Origin: Aureimonas jatrophae
GTDB taxonomy: Bacteria; Pseudomonadota; Alphaproteobacteria; Rhizobiales; Rhizobiaceae
DNA: 64,000 nt
NCBI RefSeq assembly: GCF_900104035.1
Contig: NZ_FNIT01000002.1
Span: 62,001-126,000 of the forward strand
Direction: 5' to 3'
Below, piece after piece: positions 50,028 to 59,039 of the stretch (positions are counted from its first letter, which is position 1; each line of letters begins with the position of its first letter). The position numbers were made by a program, and so were the translations under genes. The notes below the pieces were generated by a model, which was not told the origin of the DNA, ran no database searches, and was given only the letters and a program-made list of their open reading frames with translations.

Positions 50028-50951
50028 ATGGCGGCGGCAACCTTCATCGCGGGCGAGGAGCCCGGTCGGCTGGTGCGTCGCACGGCGGCTTTGACGGTGG
50101 TCGTCGCCTGCCTGGTGCTCGGCATCAAGTACGCGGCCTATGCCGTGACGGGATCTGTCGCTCTGTTCTCGGACGCGCTGGAATCCATCGTCAACGTCGT
50201 GGCGGGTCTGGTCGCCTTCTGGGCGGTCAGCCTCTCCTACAAGCCCGCCGACGACGATCACCCCTTCGGCCACACCAAGGCGGAATACTTCTCCGCCGTG
50301 GTGGAAGGCGTCCTGATCGTTCTCGCCGCGCTTTTGATCCTGCGTGAGGCCTGGGGCGCCTTCCAGACGCCGCGCGGCCTGGAAGCCCCCGTGCTCGGTA
50401 TCGCCATCAACGGCGTCGCCACGGTGATCAACCTCGGCTGGGCGAGCTACCTGCTCCGCCTCGGACGGGAACACCGCTCGCCCGCCCTCGACGCCGACGG
50501 CCGCCACATCATGGCCGACGTCGTCACCTCGGTGGGCGTCCTGGTGGGGCTGGCGGTTGCCGGCGCGACCGGGTGGTCGGTCCTGGACCCCGCACTCGCC
50601 GCCCTGGTCGCGCTCAACATCCTGCGCGAGGGCTGGAAGGTCGTTGCCAAGTCCCTGTCGGGCCTCATGGATCAGGCGCTGGAGCCCGGTGACGACGCGC
50701 GCGTGCGCGAGATCATCTCCGGCACGGCGGAGGGCGCTCTGGAAGTGCACGACGTGCGCTCGCGCCTGGCGGGGCGTGCCGTCTTCATCGAGTTCCATAT
50801 GGTGGTGCCGAGCGCGATGAGCGTGGGCGATGCCCACGTCATCTGCGACCGGATCGAGGATGCGCTGCAGGAGGCCTTCGCCGAGGCGCGTGTTCTGATC
50901 CATGTCGAGCCGGAGGCCGAGGCGAAGCAGGTGGGCGTTCCGGTGCTCTAG
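50028..50951 (+). CDS. Cation diffusion facilitator (metal efflux)
   Basis: 307 residues with about six membrane segments. The paired metal-binding motifs are FSDALESIVNVVAG (segment 2) and HIMADVVTSVGVLVG (segment 5). A His/Asp loop SYKPADDDHPFGHTKAEYFS lies between segments 2 and 3. The cytoplasmic C-terminal domain (HDVRSRLAGRAVFIEFHMVV) is typical of CDF dimers. It exports divalent metal (Zn, Fe, Mn or Co; selectivity not deducible) in exchange for protons. It starts 3 bases after trpE(G), possibly as read-through. Confidence 0.92.
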   Translation: MAAATFIAGEEPGRLVRRTAALTVVVACLVLGIKYAAYAVTGSVALFSDALESIVNVVAGLVAFWAVSLSYKPADDDHPFGHTKAEYFSAVVEGVLIVLAALLILREAWGAFQTPRGLEAPVLGIAINGVATVINLGWASYLLRLGREHRSPALDADGRHIMADVVTSVGVLVGLAVAGATGWSVLDPALAALVALNILREGWKVVAKSLSGLMDQALEPGDDARVREIISGTAEGALEVHDVRSRLAGRAVFIEFHMVVPSAMSVGDAHVICDRIEDALQEAFAEARVLIHVEPEAEAKQVGVPVL

Positions 50952-51206
50952 GCACCGGGGCCGCCTCGAGCGCAGCCGCCGCCGACCTTCGCAAAAGCGT
51001 CGTCGCTCGTTCGCAATTGTGGCAATCTTCGTTGGTTCCCAAACGCTTGCGTGAGTGCTGCGACGCACTGTTCGCTGATTGCGTATCGAACCAAATGATC
51101 GATCGCACCATTTCAGGGTCATCGAACGGCGCGAGACGCCACCGGCTGCCTCCCCAGCCCCGTCGCGGTCTCCTTCCAGCGCCCCCAAGCTCAAAAGAGA
51201 AGAACA

Positions 51207-51635
51207 ATGACCTTCAAGATCCTCGCTTCCGCCGCGCTTGTTTCCTTCGCAGCCCTGACCGGCGCCGCATCGGCCCAGACCGCCGCTCAGACCGTTCCGG
51301 GCGTCGTCCCCGGTTCCGACTACTATCGTGACGCCTCGGCTTCCGCGAACGTGAACTCCGTGATCCGCGGCGATGCCGCCGGCCGCGTGAACCGCGTCGA
51401 GTCGCGTCCGAGCATCGTTCCGGGTTCGGACTACTTCGTCGAGGCCCAGGCGGACGCGAACGCCAACAGCGTGATCGACGGCACCCCGCAGAACCGCGCG
51501 GTCGGCATCAACCAGACCCGCGCCTTCGGCTACCCGACCGCCAACGTCGCGACGAACCCGGGCATCGTCCCCGGCTCGGACTACTACACCGAGGGCAATG
51601 CGGATCGCGAGGCGACCTCGGTCTTCCAGCGCTAA
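51207..51635 (+). CDS. Small secreted protein with three VPGSDYY/F repeats
   Basis: 142 residues: a signal peptide (ILASAALVSFAALTGAASA), then three imperfect repeats of about 40 residues. Each opens with G-V/I-V-P-G-S-D-Y-Y/F and continues with an acidic, Ala/Asn-rich stretch containing N-S-V-I or T-S-V. No known domain. It precedes a paralogue at 51753 with one copy of the same motif. Its high Ser/Asn/Ala content and lack of Cys suggest a flexible periplasmic or surface protein. Confidence 0.7.
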   Translation: MTFKILASAALVSFAALTGAASAQTAAQTVPGVVPGSDYYRDASASANVNSVIRGDAAGRVNRVESRPSIVPGSDYFVEAQADANANSVIDGTPQNRAVGINQTRAFGYPTANVATNPGIVPGSDYYTEGNADREATSVFQR

Positions 51636-51752
51636 GACCCATCGTCCGGATATCGGACGATCCATTCCGGCAGGGCCCGTCGTCGCAAGACGCCGGGTCC
51701 TTCTGGCGTTGATGCCTCGACGCTTCTTCGCCGAACCCAAGGAGCATGCGCC

Positions 51753-52082
51753 ATGCGGTTTTCCGTTCCCGCCTTGAGCCTCGTCGCCCTGTTTGCGGCA
51801 GGCCCCGTCCTGGCCGACGGGCTCGTTCCCGGATCCGACCACTTCACGGAGATGCGCGCCGACGCAGCCGCCAACTCCGTGGCCTTCGGCACCCACGTTC
51901 CGGTCGTAACAAGCAGCGTCAGCGAGACACGCAGCTACGGCTCCGGCACCGAGACCTACGCGCGCGAGCCGTCCGCACGCGAGCCGTCGCGCATCTTCGA
52001 GACGCGGCCCGGCGGTCCGGCCGAGCGCGTGGCGGCAACCCGGCCCTGGGTGCGGGGGCTGACGGTCTCCAATCCGGGCTAA
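51753..52082 (+). CDS. Small secreted protein, paralogue of the VPGSDYY protein
   Basis: 109 residues with a signal peptide (PALSLVALFAAGPVLA). The mature N-terminus DGLVPGSDHFTEMRADAAAN repeats the motif of the preceding gene, including the A-A-N-S-V segment. A Ser/Thr/Glu/Arg-rich tail follows. Tandem position and shared motif suggest duplication and joint function; no family name known. Confidence 0.68.
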   Translation: MRFSVPALSLVALFAAGPVLADGLVPGSDHFTEMRADAAANSVAFGTHVPVVTSSVSETRSYGSGTETYAREPSAREPSRIFETRPGGPAERVAATRPWVRGLTVSNPG

Positions 52083-52199
52083 ACGTCGCTGCGTCCCGCA
52101 CGGGTTGGTGGTTCGATCGTCGGCCTTGCTTCTGGCCACGTCCGGGATGCTCGGCGCTTTCCCGCTTGCCAAGTCGTCACCGATCGGGGACAAGGACGC

Positions 52200-52310
52200 A
52201 TGACTCTGTTGTCACGCCCGCTCGCGCGCCCCGTCGCGCCGAACCTCGCCCTTCGGGCGCGGGCGCCGCTTGCCCTTCTCGCGCTTACTGGCGACCGCCG
52301 GGCCTGTTGA
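52200..52310 (+). CDS. leuL: Leu-codon leader peptide upstream of leuA
   Basis: A 36-residue frame starting MTLLSRPLARPVAPNLALRA, with nine Leu codons (ctg, ttg, ctc and ctt types) clustered in LL and LALLAL runs, ending in a TGA at 52308. It lies 133 bases before the leuA start codon. The Leu enrichment and position indicate attenuation control of leuA by charged tRNA-Leu. The stop falls within a strong hairpin (52293-52331), so a ribosome finishing the leader would disturb it. Confidence 0.75.
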   Translation: MTLLSRPLARPVAPNLALRARAPLALLALTGDRRAC

Positions 52311-52331
52311 TCGAAGGGGCGCCCGGCGGTC
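52293..52331 (+). promoter_or_regulatory. leuA leader hairpin
   Basis: Eleven-base perfect stem GACCGCCGGGC/GCCCGGCGGTC flanking the leader stop codon, without a following T-run. It could be an antiterminator or pause hairpin in a leader that switches structures according to ribosome position. Confidence 0.6.
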
Positions 52332-52443
52332 GAGCCGGGACGCGTCGCTACGCTCCCACAGTCTCTTCGGCTTCACAGAACCTTGTCGCCCTGCGATAGG
52401 CTTGGCCCCGAGCGCCGCCGATCGCCCCGAAGAGAGCCTCCTC

Positions 52444-54144
52444 ATGTCGAATGCCGCCGACACCCGTTCCGCCGCGCCCATGGCGCGCGCCGCGAATCGC
52501 TACGAACCCTACCCTCCCGTTGATCTGCCCGACCGGCAGTGGCCCTCGCGTCGCATCGAGACCGCGCCGATCTGGTGCTCGGTGGACCTGCGCGACGGCA
52601 ACCAGGCGCTTGTCGATCCGATGGGTCAGGAGCGCAAGGAACGCATGTTCCGCCTCCTGCAGCACATGCGCTTCCGCGAGATCGAGATCGGCTTTCCTTC
52701 CGCCTCGCAGACCGACTTCGACTTCGTGCGCTGGTGCGTCGAGGAGGGGGGCGTCACCGCCGACACCTCGCTGCAGGTCCTCGTCCAGTGCCGGCCCGAG
52801 CTGATCACGCGCACCTTCGAGAGCCTCGAGGGCGCGAAGCACCCGATCGTCCACTTCTACAACTCGACGTCCGAGCTGCAGCGCCGCGTCGTGTTCGGCA
52901 AGGACCGCGCCGGCATCAAGGCGATTGCGGTGGACGCGGCCAAGATGATCACCGACATGGCGGCGAAGGCCGGCGGCGGCTTCCGCTTCGAGTATTCGCC
53001 GGAAAGCTTCACCGGGACCGAGCTCGACTTTGCGCTGGAGATCTGCAACGCGGTCGCCGAGGTCGTGCGTCCGACGCCGGAGAACCGGCTGATCCTGAAC
53101 CTGCCGGCCACCGTCGAGATGTCGACGCCCAACATTCACGCCGACCAGATCGAGTGGATGAGCCGCAACCTCGACAACCGCGACTGCATCATCCTGTCGT
53201 TGCACCCGCACAACGACCGCGGCACGGCGGTGGCGGCGACCGAGCTCGGCCTCATGGCGGGCGCCGACCGAGTCGAGGGCACGCTGTTCGGCAACGGCGA
53301 GCGCACCGGCAACGTCGATCTCGTGACGCTCGCCCTCAACATGCTGACGCAGGGCGTCGATCCCGGCCTCGACATCACCGACATCAACCGGATCAAGGAC
53401 GTCTACGAGCACTGCAACCAGCTCGCCGTTCCCGAGCGCCATCCCTATGTCGGCGAGCTCGTCTACACCGCGTTCTCCGGCTCGCACCAGGACGCGATCA
53501 ACAAGGGCATGAAGGCGGCGAAGGTCGCCAACAAGCCGACCTGGGAAGTGCCCTACCTGCCGATCGACCCCAAGGACGTCGGCCGTTCCTACGAGGCGAT
53601 CATCCGCATCAACTCGCAGAGCGGCAAGGGCGGCATCGCCTACGTGCTCCAGGCCGACTACGGGCTGAACCTGCCGCGCAACCTGCAGATCGAGTTTCGC
53701 GAGGACATCCAGCGCATCACCGACGAGGAAGGGCGCGAGCTGCCCGTCAAGCGCATCTACGACCGCTTCATGGAGCGCTACGTGGAGCAGCCCGGCGCGC
53801 GCCTGGCCTATGTCGATCACGAGACCCGGCCCGTGGCCGGGCCGGCGCGGCGCACGGTGTCGGCAACGATCCGCGACGGAAGCCGCGAGATCGCGATCGA
53901 GGGGCGCGGCACGGGTGCGATCGACGGTTTCATCGACGCCTTGGCCCGGCATCTGGGCGTCGAGCTGAGCGTGGCCGACTATTCCGAGCATTCGCTCCAG
54001 CGCGGCTCCAACGCCAGTGCGATCGCCTACATGGAGATCGAGCATCCGGGCGGGCGCGTGTTCGGGGCGGGCGTCGACCAGAACGCCACCACGGCGAGCC
54101 TGCGGGCCATCGTCGCGGCGGCCAACAACCTGTTGCCCGCCTAG
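52444..54144 (+). CDS. leuA: 2-isopropylmalate synthase
   Basis: 566 residues from the ATG at 52444; this is the long LeuA form. The HMGL-like barrel shows WCSVDLRDGNQALVDPM and the metal-binding SLHPHNDRGTAVAATELGL, followed by EGTLFGNGERTGNVDLVTLA. Residues about 435-560 form the regulatory LeuA dimer domain that binds leucine (YSEHSLQRGSNASAIAYMEI). It condenses acetyl-CoA with 2-ketoisovalerate, the first leucine step. The Leu-rich leader upstream adds transcriptional control to feedback inhibition. Confidence 0.96.
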   Translation: MSNAADTRSAAPMARAANRYEPYPPVDLPDRQWPSRRIETAPIWCSVDLRDGNQALVDPMGQERKERMFRLLQHMRFREIEIGFPSASQTDFDFVRWCVEEGGVTADTSLQVLVQCRPELITRTFESLEGAKHPIVHFYNSTSELQRRVVFGKDRAGIKAIAVDAAKMITDMAAKAGGGFRFEYSPESFTGTELDFALEICNAVAEVVRPTPENRLILNLPATVEMSTPNIHADQIEWMSRNLDNRDCIILSLHPHNDRGTAVAATELGLMAGADRVEGTLFGNGERTGNVDLVTLALNMLTQGVDPGLDITDINRIKDVYEHCNQLAVPERHPYVGELVYTAFSGSHQDAINKGMKAAKVANKPTWEVPYLPIDPKDVGRSYEAIIRINSQSGKGGIAYVLQADYGLNLPRNLQIEFREDIQRITDEEGRELPVKRIYDRFMERYVEQPGARLAYVDHETRPVAGPARRTVSATIRDGSREIAIEGRGTGAIDGFIDALARHLGVELSVADYSEHSLQRGSNASAIAYMEIEHPGGRVFGAGVDQNATTASLRAIVAAANNLLPA

Positions 54145-54253
54145 AGCATGTCCAGCCGGAGCGGGGTCGCCCCGGCGTCGGATCGTGCGTCGAAACCAGA
54201 AGCCCGAAGTCTGACCGGCGGTTCAGAATCGCCGGACAGGCTCCGGGCAAACG

Positions 54254-54283
54254 GGTGGCCGGGCGGGCTCCCGCCCCGCCACC
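54254..54283 (+). terminator. Terminator-like hairpin after leuA
   Basis: Stem GGTGGCCGGGCGGG/CCCGCCCCGCCACC with one mismatch and a tight loop, 109 bases after the leuA stop. Only a weak T stretch follows. Confidence 0.35.
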
Positions 54284-54385
54284 GGTTTGGGATAAGCTCC
54301 CGCCGCTACACCGGATCGATCCGGCGCCCGGGGGCACGGCCATGACGGCTGGTGCCCGGACGGCGCGAGATGAGGGTTGGCTCCC

Positions 54386-55003
54386 ATGGCCGAGGCGAGA
54401 CAAGCGCTGCAGCTGACCACAGGCACCAAGCGTCTGGCGGAAGCCGTGCGTGCGGCACGCATCAACAGCGCCCAGCGCACCGATATCGTGGTGGACATCC
54501 GCGAGGCCGACCGTGCGCGGCTCGAAATCTTCGCCGAGGCGCTGCAGCCGATCAGCGACGCGGTGCCGCCCGAGGACGACCTCTTCGAGTTCAACCTGAC
54601 CGGCGGAACCCAGCCGCGCTTCTGGATCGACGGCACGGCGCAGGTCCTGATGGCCCGCGACCGTCGCACCTATCGTTTCGTGCGCGACACGCGGCTCGGG
54701 CGCGTCACGCTCGCGGAGTCCTCCGATCCGCACGTCCTCGTGGAGCGGGTCACGGACTACGTGGCCGAGCGCATCGTGGAGCGCGACAAGGCACTGGCCG
54801 TGAACGACGCCGGCAGCGGACGCGGCCTCTCCGAGCCGCGCCTGGTTCCGCCGCCGACGGCCTTGGCCGAGCCGCTGCGCCTCATGCCCCGGCCGCGCTC
54901 GACCGACCTCGTGATCGCCCTGTCCTGGCTCCTGATCGGCATCGTGGCGGGCGCCGGCGCGCTTCTGGTCTTGGCCTCGTTGCGCGGCACGCCGATCGTC
55001 TGA
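54386..55003 (+). CDS. Uncharacterised protein with C-terminal membrane anchor
   Basis: 205 residues from the ATG at 54386 (a TTG 9 bases upstream is an alternative). The soluble part is charged (VVDIREADRARLEIFAEAL; LFEFNLTGGTQPRFWIDGTA) with a mixed alpha/beta look. One membrane helix lies at the end (LVIALSWLLIGIVAGAGALLV). The tail-anchored layout suggests a cytoplasmic domain held at the inner membrane. No family recognised. Confidence 0.72.
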   Translation: MAEARQALQLTTGTKRLAEAVRAARINSAQRTDIVVDIREADRARLEIFAEALQPISDAVPPEDDLFEFNLTGGTQPRFWIDGTAQVLMARDRRTYRFVRDTRLGRVTLAESSDPHVLVERVTDYVAERIVERDKALAVNDAGSGRGLSEPRLVPPPTALAEPLRLMPRPRSTDLVIALSWLLIGIVAGAGALLVLASLRGTPIV

Positions 55004-55012
55004 GCGGCGTCG

Positions 55013-56173
55013 TCAGGACCGTCTCATCTGCCGGGCACCGAGCACCAGCCCGCCCGCCAGAAGGCCCCAGAACGGGGCGCTGATGCCACTGAAGGCCGTA
55101 CCCGAGCCCGTCACGAGGAAGCAGAGCACGGCGGCCTCGCGCAGCTCCACCTTCTCCATCATCGCCCCGGCCGCCGCCGTCAGCGCCCCGATCAGCGCCA
55201 GCCCCGCCAGAGCCTGGACGAGGAGAGGATCGCGCGCCGCAAAGCTTGCCACCAGTCCCGCCCCGAGGCCGAAGGCCACATAGGCGATGCCCGATGACAC
55301 GCCCGCCCACCAGCGCATGGCGGGGTCGGCGCCCGCCTCGTCGCCCGCGCAGATCGCCTGCGTGAGCGCGGCCAGGTTCACGGCATGGCCGCCGAAGGGG
55401 GCGACCAGAAGCGTCGCGAGGCCGGTCGCGGCAAAGAGCGGTCCGGGCGCCGGCTGGTAGCCGTACACCTTCAGGACGGCGAGACCCGGCACGTTCTGCG
55501 AGGCCATGGTCACCACGAAGAGCGGCAGCCCGATCCCCACAAGCGCGCTCCAGTCGAACTGCGGCACGACGAGGACCGGCAGCGCGAGGGCGGCGGGCAG
55601 GATCGTCGCGGCGGGCGCCGCGTGCGTGGCGAGAAGCGCCAGCGTCACGGCCGCGGCCGCCGGCACCGCCAGAAGGCGGTTGAAGCGCCCGACCACGAAC
55701 CACGTGCCGGCGATCGCGAGAACGCCCAAAGGCTCCTGCGCCGCCGCACGAACCGGTGCGAGGCAGATCGGCAGGAGGACGCCGGCCAGCATCGCGGCTG
55801 CGAGGGGACCGGGAATGCGGGCGATCAGCCTCCCGAGCGGCCGGATCGCGCCCGTCAGGACCACCAGGGCACCGGCGAGAAGAAAGGCGCCGACCGCCGC
55901 CGGAAAGCCGCCGACCGGCATGGCCGCGCCAGCCAGAAGCGCGCCGCCCGGGGTCGACCAGGCGGCAGCGATCGGCATGCGCGTGCCGAGCGACATGAGA
56001 AGACACGAGAGGCCGACGCCGACCGACAGCGCCATCAGGCCCGAGGCCGCCTCGGCCGGGCTTGCGCCGGCCGCCGTCAGGCCCGCCAACACGACCGAGA
56101 AGGACGACACGAAGCCGACAAAGGCGGCAAGGAGCCCGGCCAGAAGCGGGGCGGGCGGTGGCAGGCGGGACAT
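55013..56173 (-). CDS. BenE-family benzoate/H+ symporter-like transporter
   Basis: 386 residues with about twelve membrane segments from the ATG at 56173. The region PIAAAWSTPGGALLAG and LFVVTMASQNVPGLAVLKVYGY with FGGHAVNLAALTQAIC are typical BenE blocks. BenE members import benzoate or related aromatics with protons, but no aromatic-degradation genes are nearby, so the substrate is open. It converges on the gene at 54386-55003. Confidence 0.88.
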   Translation of the reverse strand: MSRLPPPAPLLAGLLAAFVGFVSSFSVVLAGLTAAGASPAEAASGLMALSVGVGLSCLLMSLGTRMPIAAAWSTPGGALLAGAAMPVGGFPAAVGAFLLAGALVVLTGAIRPLGRLIARIPGPLAAAMLAGVLLPICLAPVRAAAQEPLGVLAIAGTWFVVGRFNRLLAVPAAAAVTLALLATHAAPAATILPAALALPVLVVPQFDWSALVGIGLPLFVVTMASQNVPGLAVLKVYGYQPAPGPLFAATGLATLLVAPFGGHAVNLAALTQAICAGDEAGADPAMRWWAGVSSGIAYVAFGLGAGLVASFAARDPLLVQALAGLALIGALTAAAGAMMEKVELREAAVLCFLVTGSGTAFSGISAPFWGLLAGGLVLGARQMRRS

Positions 56174-56249
56174 GGGCGGGGCGTCTCGGCGATGGGGCGA
56201 CCCGTCGCTTAGGACGCTCGCGGCCCTCACCGCAAGCGCCGACGCGTCG

Positions 56250-57233
56250 CTACGGCTCGACCGCGAGAGGCGCGTCCGCTGGGCCGGCCTCGCGCGCGTC
56301 CGACCGGGGCCGGGCGTCCACCGCGGTTCCGTTCGAAAGGAGCTGGCGCTCGCGCACCCATCCGATGCCGGCGCTGTCGGGGCTGAGGCCGCGCTCGCGC
56401 TGCGTCAGGCTCCAGTTTCCCGGCTCGCCCTCGATCTCGAAAAGGTTGTAGCGCGAGGCCGGCTTGTCGCCGCCTGCGGCCTGGCTGGCCGAGGGCACGC
56501 CCACCACCGGCACCTTGTCGCCGCCCGGGCCCGTGAGCCAGTAGAGCGTGTCGAGATGCGTGTGGCCGTGCAGGACCAGCTCGGCCCCGACATCGTGGAT
56601 GACCTTCGAGAAGTATTGCTTGCCGATCAGCCGTTTCGACCAGGCGGCGGCGCCCGCGATCGGGGGATGGTGGATCATCAGGACGCGAAACAGGCCGCGC
56701 TCGCGCGCTTGTTCCAGAAGGCGAGCGGTGGCGAGTGCCTGACCGCGCTTGAACGTGCCGGTTGCGAAGAAGGGGGCGGTCGCCTCGGCGGACGAGGTGC
56801 CGACGATCGCGACGGGCCCGCGCACGCGCAGATACGGAAAGCGCGGGTGACCGGCCGTGCCGCCGCCGTCGCCGACCGACCAGGGACGCCAGGCGGCGAG
56901 CGCGCGCTTGAGGGCGCCGGGCACGTAGGCGTCGTGGTTGCCGGGCACGACCGACACCCAGGCTGGATCGCCGAGGTTCTCCAGCCAGAGCCGCGCTCCC
57001 TCGATCTCCTTGCGCGTGGCCAGGTTCACGAGGTCGCCCGTCACCGCGACATGGTCGGGGCGCTGCGTCCGCATGTCGGCGACGAGGTTCAGGAGCGTGT
57101 TCCCGAACATCGCCTGCTTCCGGTTGCGCTGCCAGTTGATGTAGCCGGTGATGCGCTTGGAGGCGAGTTCGCGATAGGACAGCTCGGGCAGGGGGCCGAG
57201 ATGGATGTCGGAAAGATGGGCGAGACGGAACAT
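56250..57233 (-). CDS. Calcineurin-like metallophosphoesterase
   Basis: 327 residues from the ATG at 57233. All metal-binding blocks are present in order: HLSDIHLG, TGDLVN, PGNHD, MIHHPP and HGHTH. This is the class III cyclic-nucleotide-phosphodiesterase/exonuclease-like fold with two metals. Substrate unknown (cNMP, lipid or nucleotide phosphoesters are all possible). The frame continues upstream over the Nudix gene, but that part is a shadow. It is divergent from the Nudix gene, with 45 bases between starts. Confidence 0.9.
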   Translation of the reverse strand: MFRLAHLSDIHLGPLPELSYRELASKRITGYINWQRNRKQAMFGNTLLNLVADMRTQRPDHVAVTGDLVNLATRKEIEGARLWLENLGDPAWVSVVPGNHDAYVPGALKRALAAWRPWSVGDGGGTAGHPRFPYLRVRGPVAIVGTSSAEATAPFFATGTFKRGQALATARLLEQARERGLFRVLMIHHPPIAGAAAWSKRLIGKQYFSKVIHDVGAELVLHGHTHLDTLYWLTGPGGDKVPVVGVPSASQAAGGDKPASRYNLFEIEGEPGNWSLTQRERGLSPDSAGIGWVRERQLLSNGTAVDARPRSDAREAGPADAPLAVEP

Positions 57234-57278
57234 GCGCTGTGAACTAGCCGGCCGGCCGCGATCGGGAAGAGCCTCCGG

Positions 57279-57743
57279 ATGAACCGGCATCTTCAAAGGG
57301 CGCTGCGACCCGTCCGGCGCGCCTACGCGCTGGCGACGCGGCCGGTGACGCTGGGCGTCCGGCTTGCGGCCTTCGATGCCGCGGGCCGGGTCTTTCTGGT
57401 GCGGCACACCTACATGCGCGGCTGGTATCTTCCGGGCGGCGCCGTCGATCCGGGCGAGGCGGCCGGCGACGCCGTGCGGCGCGAGGCGCGCGAGGAGGGA
57501 AACCTCGAGCTGCCCGAGGCGCCGGAGCTTCTGGGCGTCTTCGTGAACCAGCTGGAGGCACGCGACCACGTGCTTCTCTACCGGGCCGGGGGCGTGCAAC
57601 AGAGCGCGCCGCGCGCGCCCGACCGCGAGATCGCCGAAGGCGCCTTCTTTTCCCCGGACCGCCTTCCGGCGGACGCGACGCCGGCGACCCTCCGGCGCCT
57701 GGCCGAGATCGGCGCCGGCGGCCCCTATCCGCCGGAGTGGTAG
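57279..57743 (+). CDS. Nudix hydrolase
   Basis: 154 residues. The Nudix box reads GGAVDPGEAAGDAVRREARE followed by EG, matching G-x5-E-x7-R-E-U-x-E-E-x-G-U with its metal-binding glutamates. Preceding strand RVFLVRHTYMRGWYLPGG fits the fold. It hydrolyses a nucleoside diphosphate linked to another group; the specific substrate is not evident. Confidence 0.9.
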   Translation: MNRHLQRALRPVRRAYALATRPVTLGVRLAAFDAAGRVFLVRHTYMRGWYLPGGAVDPGEAAGDAVRREAREEGNLELPEAPELLGVFVNQLEARDHVLLYRAGGVQQSAPRAPDREIAEGAFFSPDRLPADATPATLRRLAEIGAGGPYPPEW

Positions 57744-57748
57744 CGGGG

Positions 57749-58741
57749 TCAGGCCGCGCGCTGCAGCCGATCGCGGCCGTGCGGCGCGTCGAGGGTCAGC
57801 TCGGGCCCGAGCGGCACGATCCCGGTCGGATTGATGGTCTTGTGGCTCTCGTAGTAGTGCCCCTTGATGTGCCGGAAGTCGACCGTCTCGGCGATGCCGG
57901 GCCACTGGTACAGCGCGCGCAGATAATCCTGCAGGTTCGGGTAGTCCGCGATCCGGCGCAGGTTGCACTTGAAGTGTCCGTGATACACGGCGTCGAAGCG
58001 CACCAGCGTCGTGAACAGCCGCCAGTCCGCCTCGGTGATGCGCTCGCCCATCAGCCAGCGCCGCGTCGACACGCGCTCCTCCAGCCAGTCCAGCGTCTCG
58101 AACAGCGGCCAGAAGGGCTTCTCGTAGGCCTCCTGCGTCGTGGCGAAGCCGCACTTGTAGACCCCGTTGTTGACGGTGTCGTAGATGCGCTGGTTCACCG
58201 CGTCGATCTCCCCGGCGAGGTCATCGGGGTAGAGGTCCGGCGCGCGGGCGTCCGCGATTCCCTCGAAGGAGCGGTTGAACATGCGCAGGATCTCGGCCGA
58301 CTCGTTGGAGACGATCGTGTTCTCCTGCTTGTCCCAGAGCACCGGCACGGTGACGCGGCCGGTATAGCGCGGGTCCGCCTTGAGATAGATCTCGAAGAGC
58401 TTCGAGGCGCCGTTCACGCTGTCGGGGATCGCGCCGGGCCGGTCGGAGAAGGTCCATCCCTCCTCGCCCATGAACCAGTCCACGACCGAGAGCGTGACCG
58501 CGTCCTCCAGTCCCTTCAGTCGGCGCGCGATCAGCGTTCGGTGCGCCCAGGGGCAGGCGAGCGAGACGTAGAGGTGGAAGCGCCCGGCCTCGGCGCGGAC
58601 GCCGGGCTGCCCGTTCGGGCCGGGACTGCCGTCGGCGGTCACCCAGCGGCGAAAGCTCGTCGTGGTGCGCTCGAAGGAGCCGCCGGTCTTCTCGGTGTCG
58701 TACCACTGGTCGCGCCATTCGCCGTTCACCAGAAGTCCCAT
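57749..58741 (-). CDS. Glutathionyl-hydroquinone reductase (YqjG/ECM4 family)
   Basis: 330 residues, the family size. The catalytic Cys lies in SLACPWAHRTLIARRLKGLE; the GST-like C-terminal domain has ITEADWRLFTTLVRFDAVY and HFKCNLRRIADYPNLQDYLR. These omega-like enzymes reduce glutathionyl-hydroquinones using glutathione. The gene ends 6 bases from the convergent Nudix gene. Confidence 0.93.
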   Translation of the reverse strand: MGLLVNGEWRDQWYDTEKTGGSFERTTTSFRRWVTADGSPGPNGQPGVRAEAGRFHLYVSLACPWAHRTLIARRLKGLEDAVTLSVVDWFMGEEGWTFSDRPGAIPDSVNGASKLFEIYLKADPRYTGRVTVPVLWDKQENTIVSNESAEILRMFNRSFEGIADARAPDLYPDDLAGEIDAVNQRIYDTVNNGVYKCGFATTQEAYEKPFWPLFETLDWLEERVSTRRWLMGERITEADWRLFTTLVRFDAVYHGHFKCNLRRIADYPNLQDYLRALYQWPGIAETVDFRHIKGHYYESHKTINPTGIVPLGPELTLDAPHGRDRLQRAA

Positions 58742-59039
58742 GCGTCGTCTCCTTGTCGCGCCGTCTTGGTCTTCATACCCAAAAGGCGCACCCGTCGTTC
58801 CCGTCCGCCGCGCGACGGATCGTCAACAGCGGTTGGCCGGTGGACGCTCGCATCCCGCGATGGTAAGAGCGCCGACCGACCGGGCCTCGAAGGCATCCGG
58901 ATCGTGACGAGAAACGGGGCGGCCATGCTGCGACGACGACGCGAGATCTGCCCGACCCGGCCCTAAGGGACCACCGCATCGCTCGAGCGCGGGGTCCGGG
59001 GCCATCGCCGCGAACCCTTTTCGATCCCGCAAGGCCCCC

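Noticed and set aside
47649-52193. 1514-codon minus-strand frame
   Set aside because: Antisense shadow of trpE(G), the CDF exporter and neighbours in GC-rich DNA; no family similarity, and the plus-strand genes are unambiguous.
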